Below are positions 38,401-47,400 of a stretch of 64,000 nucleotides of DNA, one piece after another. The translations under genes were made by a program, and so were the position numbers. Source of the stretch: Paratinospora sagittata (taxonomy: Eukaryota; Streptophyta; Magnoliopsida; Ranunculales; Menispermaceae). Position 1 is the stretch's first letter. Every line of letters begins with the position of its first letter. The notes beneath the pieces are model-generated. The model saw only the letters and a list, made by a program, of their open reading frames with translations, ran no database searches and was not told where the DNA came from. The stretch spans positions 35,035,321-35,099,320 of the forward strand of contig CM069590.1 in NCBI GenBank assembly GCA_035771175.1, written 5' to 3'.

Positions 38401-41400
38401 AAAAAATTCAGACCAAAAGCCACCATCTCAAATTCATCAACCCACTTGACAAAATTGATTTTGTTAGGTCGCTTATTGGTATTTTTATGTATTAAAAGTG
38501 TCTATATATTAGTTTTTAGCTTATATTACAATAAATCTAGATATATAAGCATATATGCAAAAAATCTCTAAACTTCTTTAATTTAGCGAATTTTTACAAA
38601 AATTCTCCATGTCGAATTAAACTTCTCCGAATTAATTTCAATTTTCAAGTGACCAAAGTTAAGTCGAAATCGAATTTTCGATCCTTATTGAATAGTTTGA
38701 AAATGGTGATCCCAATGTCAGATTCGTAGTTAACCTTCCTTAACATTTGTGACTATGTTTGCTATTTTTAACTTTGGTTACCCGGTTAATTCTATGTTCC
38801 CTTCTTTTCCACTCTCGTCTTCCTTCATCCTAGATGTTTACTATAAATAAATTTTGCTCCTGACTGAGAAAGATCACTCTTTTGCCACAAGAAACTTAAA
38901 TCCATCATCGTGAAAACAATTTCTAGAAATTAGTGGGTCTCTTGCCTTTTCTGCTTCATTGCTCGATTCTCCTCTTACTATAGATGACTTTTCTCAATAG
39001 CTAAGTCATGGTTTCTCACACTTAAAAGTTTTGATGTTAGGCTTTTTTTTTTTTTTTTTAAGAAACAGTGTTAGTAGTTAGTAGTTAGTTATATAATCAA
39101 CTCCATCACCATACCACACTCTCGGGGAGGTATCAGGCAGGCCCATTCCTGACCCATTAATCCCCCTCACCCTAGGGGGTGAGGCAGTGACAAGAGTTGA
39201 ACCTTGAACCTTTGGGTTCCGAAGCCACCTCTTTACCAACAGCATCAACTCCATGTTGGCTGATGTTAGATTTCAATGCAAGCAATTCCTTTTTTTTTTT
39301 TCAATTGAAGGCTAGAAGTAAATTGAAAATTGTTAGAAATCACACTCCCTCTCACGTGTAGCCCCATCTTGCACGTGGAGTGACAGAAGAGACATAGAAT
39401 AAGAGAAATACCAATTATGAAAATGGGGAACATGCAAATGCTAGTAATGAGACTTGAACTCAAGATCTCTTGCAAAACCAAGGCTCTGAAACTATGTTAG
39501 AAACCACTCAACTTAAAAGCTATAGCTAAGTAATGGTTTCTCACACTTAAAGTTCTGATGTTAGACTTTTTTTTTTTTTTTTGAGAAGAAACAATGTTAG
39601 TAGTTAGTTGTATAATCAACTCCATCACCATACCACACTCTCGGGGAGGTATCAGGCAGGCCCATTCCTAACCCATTAATCCCCCTCACCCCCTAGGGTG
39701 AGGCAGTGACAAGAGTTGAACCTTGAACCTTTGGGTTTCGAAGCCACCTCTTTACCAACTGCACCAACTCCATGTTGGCTGATGTTAGATTTCAATGCAA
39801 GCAATTCCATTTTATTTTTTTTCAATTGAAGGCTAGAAGTAAATTGAAAATTGTTAGAAACCACTAAACCTAAAAGCTGTAGCTAATAAGTGGAGGCCCA
39901 ACAATGCATATCAAGCAATCATCAACACTCCCTCTCACGTGTAGCCCCATCTTGCACGTGGAGTGACAAAAGAGACATAGAATAAGAGAAATACCAATTA
40001 TGAAAATGGAGAACATGCAAATGCTAGTAATGAGACTTGAACCCAAGATCTCTTGCAAAACCAAAGCTCTGAAACTATGTTAGAAACCACTCAACCTAAA
40101 AGTTATAGCTAATAAGTGAAGGTTGATAAGCCACCAATTCGACAAGTGTATGTGCGTAAGAAGAAGTAAATCATTCAAAATAAATCACATGATAGTTAAG
40201 GAATGCGTTTGTCAGCTAGTAGTGAGTAATTGTTTTTGCTTAAATAGAGGAAAAGAGAGGAAGACGACATTCATTGATTGTTTTGTAATTGGGAGGTGTA
40301 ATTCTTTTGTACAAAAGTTCTTGATTCTTGGAAATAATACAATTTGTTACTTCGTTTCTTTCAAAAACCCTTTTCCTTCCAAAATCGATTCCTATCATCT
40401 TTGTATCAAAGGACTCGATCTAGATAGCCCAAAAGAAAAATGAAGGAACGGCTGAATTCTTGGATAAAGAGGTGGAAGAGATGAGAGACAAAGCTTCAAT
40501 GATTGCCAGAAATGGAGCGATCTGTGGTGGATCTTACCCAAAGCATGGCCCGTGTTCTACAATTGTTGGAGGAGATGTAAAAGGCGATTGCAGCCTTTAA
40601 CCCAACCAACGCACTGAGACCATCGATGGGGGACAATGGGGCGATGGCCGATCGTAATACCCCTTTGTCGAGACATCGCGATCAAGGGCATCGTTCAAAA
40701 GAGGAGAAAGAAAAATGGGTTCTAACAGGGGGCTCGACCAGTGGGGATAGGGCCGCAGTAGACGAAGTCTTGCGTGGGGAATGGTAGGGTCGTAGGAGAT
40801 TGGAGATGTCAATCTTCACCAATGAAAATCCAGATGGGTGGTTGTACTGTGTGGAGAGATATATCGCCATTCACGATCTCACAAATTGCGAGAAACTCGC
40901 GGCTACGGGACTAAGTTTGGATGTCGCGGTTTCAATGGATGGCATCTCGATCATCACTTACAGGGCGGTACAATTTCAAAGATCAACTACTACTCCGATT
41001 TCGACCATCTCAAGTCGGGAGTATGTGAGCAATTTTTAGCGGTGAGACAGACGGGATCTGTAGCAAAGTATAGACACACATTTGAGATCCTTGCAGCACC
41101 GTTGGTCGACGTTTGTTAGGAAGTTCTTGAGAGCACGTTCATTAATGACTTATTGCCAGAAATTAGGGCAGAGATCCGCTTGTTGGAACCTCGAGGGTTA
41201 TCGTAGTTAATGCTTATGGCACAGAGGGTGGAAGATCACAATTCAATCTTGCTCTCGTCGGCTTTCTTGGGAAGTCTGAAAACCCAAAAGTTTTCCTCTT
41301 TTCCAAATAAGGGGGAATCATTCCAAACGAAAGTGGTGGCTATTAATGATTGACAGACCGTGATCCAAAGGGATGTGCCGACAAAATGTTTGACGGAATC

Positions 41401-44400
41401 CGAGTTCCAGGCTATATGAGAAAAGGGTATGTGTTTTCGGTGTGATGAAAAGTTCACTATCGGTCACAGATATAAAAAAGAGTTGAGGGTAATGTTGGTC
41501 CATGAAGATGAAGTCGATGATGGCGATCTAGGGGTTTTTCCTAGTCATTTGGAGGCAGAGCCTGTGGAATTAACAAAGATGGTGGGTGATTGGTTCGATA
41601 GAGGCTGTCATTTTGATTGATTGTGGCGTTACCCACAATTTTCTATCTTCAGAGATCATGCGGGGGCTTGCTATTCCTTCTACAAAGACTACCAGTTATG
41701 GGGTTGTAATGGGGAATGGGGTATCAGTGCAAGGAAAGGGTATTTGTCATGGTGTTTGTATCTCCATCCAAGGACTCACCGTGGTGCAAGATTTTCTTCC
41801 ACTTGAATTGAAAGGGACTGATGTCGTTTTCGGCACCCTTGGTAACATGAAGGTTAATTGGAAGTTGTTAACAATGAAAATCAGGGTGGGGGAATCGTCT
41901 GTCATGTTGAAAGGTGATCCGAGTCTCAGTAGGACCAGGGTGTCTCTAAAGGCGATGGTTTAGGCTTTGTAGCAATGTGGGCACGGCGTTTGGGTGGAGT
42001 TGCAGTAACTTTACACTACTGTGTCAACAAAGGAGGATGTGTTGTTGGTTAAGGGTGTTCATCGAGACCGACCAAACCGAAAAACCGAACCAAACCGATG
42101 TGATTGGTTCGGTTTGGTTCGGTTTTTGTGAAGTTCGGTTCGGTGTTTGGTTTAAGGAATGAAAAAACTGATCGGTTCGGTTTGGTTTTCGGTTTAGACA
42201 TTGAAAAACAGAATTTAATCCGAACCGAACCGAACTTGAGGGTAATACTGTCATTTCTCTTATAACCCTAAGCTTTAAATATGTAGGAACATGATTAAAA
42301 TATCCTTTGAACTTGCTTTTAATTTTTATCTGTTTAACTATTGGATATTTGGAATTGGATGTTCAGGTACATAAAAAAATTGCCTTAAAAAGGGCTTTGA
42401 ATGGAAAACATGTAGAAGTTTTTCATGTCAATCTCTTTTAGTATTCCTATTATTGAATGTAATAATGTATTTTGTGTTTTAATTGTAATGATAGAACTAT
42501 ATATTATATTTTTCAAAGGATTGAATGTGTTTTGAAAAGGTAAAATAGTGTTAAGTATAAGATTTATAACTGTAAAATTGACGTAACTAACTCGATCAAC
42601 CCAAACCGAACAAATTCGGTTCGGTTCGAGTATTAGTTCGGTTCGGTTTCGGTTTCAGAAGACCCAATCCGAACTAAGTTCGGTTCGGTTTCTGTTTTTA
42701 CCAAAAACCGAACCGAGGTTTGCACACCCCTATTGGAGGTGTCGGATTCAATCCAGCGTGTTCTCGACCAGCACCAGCAGGTTTTTGCCCCCATCACGAC
42801 ATTGCCACCGGAAAGGGACATTGATCATGCTATTCCATTGACATTGGATGGAACACCAGTGAACGTACACCCTTACCGCTACCCACATATTCAGAAAAAT
42901 GAAATTGAACGTCTCGTCTAAGAGATGTTGGAGGCCGACATTATTCAACCTGGCTCAAGTCCTTTCTCTAGCCCGGTATTGGTTGTGAAAAAGGATGGGA
43001 GTTGGGGATTTTGTATTGATTATCGAGCTTTGAACAAAGTAACAATTCCCAGTCGCTTTTCCATTCCTATCATTGATGAGTTGCTTGACGAACTATATGG
43101 GGCGACTATTTTTTCAAAGCTGGACCTCAAATCGGGTTATCACCAAATTCGGGTTCGTCGTGAGGATATTCCTAAAACAGGTTTCTGAACTCACGAGGGT
43201 CATTACGAAGTTTTAGTAATGTCGTTTGCGCTATTAATGCACCGGCAACTTTCCAATCTTTGATGAATCGGATATTCCGCCCTTATCTTCGTAAGTTTGT
43301 ATTGGTTTTTTTATTTTTATTTTTTATGATATGTTGGTGTATAATGCAGATTTGGAAGAGCATTGCAACCATTTGCATTGTGTGTTTCCTATCTTAGCCG
43401 AGCATCAGTTGCATGTGAATGCCAAGAAGTGCTTATTTGTGCGTACCCAACTGGAATATTTGGGTCATCGTGTCTCTGCAGAGGGTGTTGTCGTTGATCC
43501 CAGCAAAATTTCGGCCATGCTTGATTGGCCTACTCCCAAGTCTCTTAAAGAGTTAAGGGGTTTCTTAGGTTTGACGGGGTATTATCGCCGAGTATGGTGC
43601 TCTTTCATGGCCACTTACTCAGCAGCTTAAAAAAGATGCATTCAATTGGAATGAAGAAGCGGAGGCCACCTTCCAAAAATTGAAGTTAGCTCTATGACAT
43701 CGGTACAGGTGTTGGCTCTTCCAGATTTCACTAAGTCGTTTGTTGTGGAGACGAATGCTTTACGATATGGGCTGGGGGCAGTCTTGATGCAAGGACAACG
43801 ACCAATTGCATATTTTAGCCTAGCTCTTTCATCTTCAGCACAACGCAAATCTGTTTATGAGAGGGAGTTAATGGCAATTGTGCTTGCAATCCAAAAGTGG
43901 CGGCATTACTTTCTTGGTCGCCATTTTCGTTGTACACAAAGACCAGAGGAGCTTGAAGTTTTTATTAGATCAGCGGGTCATCAATGAGGCTTATTAGCGG
44001 TGGGTTACTAAGCTGTTGGGCTTTTATTTTGAAATACAATATCGGCCTGGGTTGGACAACAAGGCTGCAGATGTTTTGTCTTGGATTACGCCAACTGCAG
44101 AATTGCATACAATCATTGTTCCTTTGAGTTTGGATACTTCTTTAGTGTGGATACTTCTTTAGTGCAGTCACAGGTGGCAGCAGACCCTCACTTGTCTCGC
44201 ATTTGACAGGCTTTAGCAGCTGACCCTGATTCTTTTCCAAAGTACTCTCTGCACCATGGTTTGTGATGTACAAAGGTCGCTTAATGATTCCCAAGTCTTC
44301 TTCATTGATTCCTTCTATCTTACAAAAAGGTCATGCTAGTGTCATGGGGGGTCATTCCGGGTTTTTGCGGATGTATAAGCACCTCATTCGGGACGTTTTT

Positions 44401-47400
44401 TGGAGTGGGATGAAGCTTGACATTAAAAAATTTGTTAGAGGAGTGCGATTTGCCAACAAAACAAGACTATGACGTTATCGCCGATAGGTTTGCTACAACC
44501 AAGGTTTAAAAAAGTGTGAGGCATAATTGAGGCGGTTTGCGTTTATGAGGCGAGGCGTAAGCCTCGAGGCACTATGAGGCATAAGGCTCACATTCTTTAA
44601 GAAAATACATAAAAAACTAATAAAAATTTTAAAAAAATCTAAAAATTACAACTATCAATAATAAAAGAAAAAACAACCAAAATAAACAAAAATGTAAACT
44701 AGCTTTATTTATGTGTAGAATACTTGAGTGATTTCTCTTAATATATTAATTATCTTAATTGTCATTAACACCTTTAAGAACTACATGAGCCCAAATCTTA
44801 TGCTTAGCTTTCCATATTTTAAGTTTTAAGCTATTAAAAGTATGAACAAGTAGAAAGTTAGCAAATATATTGTAAAAATATTAAGTCTTTGCCATTTCTC
44901 CAAATTTATTAGTTTATACAAATTGCAATCAGAAAACTTTCTCAAAAGTTTTATATTGTTAGATTAGTATTTGTACTATTGTCAACAAATACAAAGGTAT
45001 ATCATTAGAAGGGGGCCTTTTCAAAGATGGCCTTGGTTCATTTAGAAGAGTACATGCTTTAGTTTATTTAAAATGAAAGAGAATTAATTCTTAACAACTA
45101 ATATGATTGGTTATAAATTATAATAATATAAAAACCATAAATATAAATTTATTTTGAAATTTTTTCAGGAAAAAAATTAAGTTTTTACATGGAAAATTTG
45201 ATTGCGCCTCGAGGCTGCCCCTTAACACTGTGAGGCGTAATTACGCCTCACAGTATGACATTGAGGCTTAAACCTCAGGGCTTTTTTTGAGCCTCACCTC
45301 GAGGCACCTCAAACGCTTTTTAAGACAATAGCACTACAAGAAACCAAAGAATTGACTGCAAACTTTTGGCAACAAGTTAATATATATCACCACAAGTGAA
45401 CATTTTACTACAAAACTTTAACCACAAGTTGCTACAAAACTTTGTAGTTAATTCTCCAATTTCTTGTAGTGTAGCTGCAGCCATTACCTATTCCGGAAAG
45501 GATTTGGGAGGATGCAACGATGGATTTCATCGAAGGTTTTCCTAAATCAGAGGGCTATGATTCGATTTTGGTGGTTGTGGACAGATTGACTTAGTATGCC
45601 CACTTATCCTTACTTCGACAACCCTTCACAAGTGTAGGCCACGACAAGTGTATGTGCGTAGGAAGAAGTAAATCATTCAAAACAAGTCACGTGATAAGTT
45701 AAGGAGTGCGTGCGTTAACTTGTAGTGAGTAATTGTTTTTGCTTAAATAGAGGAAGAGGGCGCATTCATTGATTGTTTTGTAATTGAGAGGTGTAATTGT
45801 TTTGTACAGGAATTCTTGATTCTTGGAAATAATACAATATGTTATTTTGTTTCTTTCAAAAACCCTTTTCCCTCTAAAAACAATTCCTATCAAAGGCCCA
45901 ACAATGCATATGAAGCAATCATCAACAAAGATTCATAGTCAGCTACAGTTCATGATAGATTATTGATTCTTTCATGATGTGTGGATGTGGACCATGAAAG
46001 CTAATTCATCAGAATTTCTTTCCAGGGATTAATGCAGGAGTGTACGCTCAGGAGCTGATGGACAACTGTGCAAAGCATGTTTCAGAATGTCCAACAATTC
46101 CAGCAAGTGATCCAGAACAGGTTCTTAGTCAAAGTGCTGCAGAAGCACACTCTCCTGGGTCTTCCACAGTTTTGGTTGGTTACTTTGACGGTCAGGTTGG
46201 TATTGGCAGTCTTCTATTTGATATCAGTAATGCTAACACTAACAGTTATCATTCTTCCTATAGCATCATGGCATTTGGAATGCATATTTATATGTATCTC
46301 TGATAGGTTGCTTTATAGATCCCCTTAAATTAGCACTAAAACAATGAACTCATAAGTTAAATGATAAAAGCAAGGCTTTTCAGTTTTCAGTACAGAAAAA
46401 TCAAAATCCCATATGAAAGCATATAACAAATAAGTATTTTAATTATGAACTTTCTATTTATAGAAAGTCAAGAGTTTTCTATATATAATAAAATCAAATA
46501 AATTACTATTAGTAAATCTGTATATTAGTTCTTTTATACTTATTACTTAGATTCATGATAATTAAGGTTTTTATTCTTCACTGTTGTAGAGTTGGAAAAT
46601 TGTGTAGGGCAACTATTAAGGTAGCCATGCGTTATTAAATAGAATCTTAGGCAATAAAGAACAAATTAATAAATTATAGACGGCTACAAAAAGGGAAATG
46701 GTATTATGGACTTATGATAAAACATTAAAATATATATTAGAAATGAACACGTTGGACAAATGGTAAGAGCAGCCCCAGTTGGAAATAGAATGATAGAGAA
46801 CAAATTAAGATCATTTGGATACATACAACAAAGACCATTAAATTGCTAGAAAGCTAGAGTGGCATATTAACTATTAATGTTGATGAAAGAGGAAAAGGAA
46901 GCCCCAACATATCATGGATAGATATAATTAAGAAAGCTCGACTACTTGGATTATAGTTGAGGAGTTTTGCCTTGATAGAATAAAGTGAAGGAATCGGATT
47001 CATGTATCCAACCCTATGTAACTGGAAAAAGACTGTCATGTATGTGGATGAATGATTGAAGTTTTAATTATTTGGTTGAGCAATTCCTGAAGCTTGAGTA
47101 ATTCCATAAGATCCCAGACTTTCTTCTTCTCTTTAGCCTAATTTATAAGATCTATTACTCTATATATAACCAAGTCTGATAGTCAATTCACAGCAAAAAT
47201 TTGTGAGTGCTATGCGACCTTAGATTCATTCTGATTTTCCAACAAATTTTTCAACATCCTACAACCTGATTTTCAAATACTTCACTAAATTACGAAACTA
47301 CTTAGTTTGGTGGCAAGTCATTTCATTAAATCATAACTGAAATTGATGAGCACCATGCAATTTTTGCTTCATGTTATAAATACCAATAGCTGGCTAGTCA

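Larger units (their letters stand above)
40124..45892 (+). mobile_element. Reina-like Ty3/gypsy retrotransposon inserted in the TRIM
   Basis: The 5' LTR is 40124-40397 and the 3' LTR is 45633-45892, sharing ACAAGTGTATGTGCGTA, GTGAGTAATTGTTTTTGCTT, AAATAGAGGAA, GGAAATAATACAAT and CCTATCA. Flanking 5 bp AAGGT/AAGGC form an imperfect target duplication. A primer site TTGTATCAAAGG follows the 5' LTR. Gag, protease, RT, RNase H and integrase pieces follow in gypsy order. The integrase is cut off by the 3' LTR: its C-terminal part, chromodomain and polypurine tract are missing. Two hAT-like elements and a CACTA MITE lie inside. Non-functional. Confidence 0.85.
39852..45927 (-). mobile_element. TRIM retrotransposon, 302 bp, interrupted by a gypsy insertion
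   Basis: The 3' LTR is 39852-39927 (76 bp, TGTTAGAAACC...CATCAACA). The interior is 39928-40077, with a reversed polypurine tract CTCCCTCTC at one end and a reversed primer site (TAGTTTCAGAGC, compare TGGTATCAGAGC) at the other. The 5' LTR is 40078-40123 plus 45893-45927, cut by the Reina-like element; removing the duplicated 5 bp again gives 76 bp. Flanks are AAAAT (39847-39851) and AAGAT (45928-45932). A remnant of a duplicated TRIM is at 39331-39528. Confidence 0.8.
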
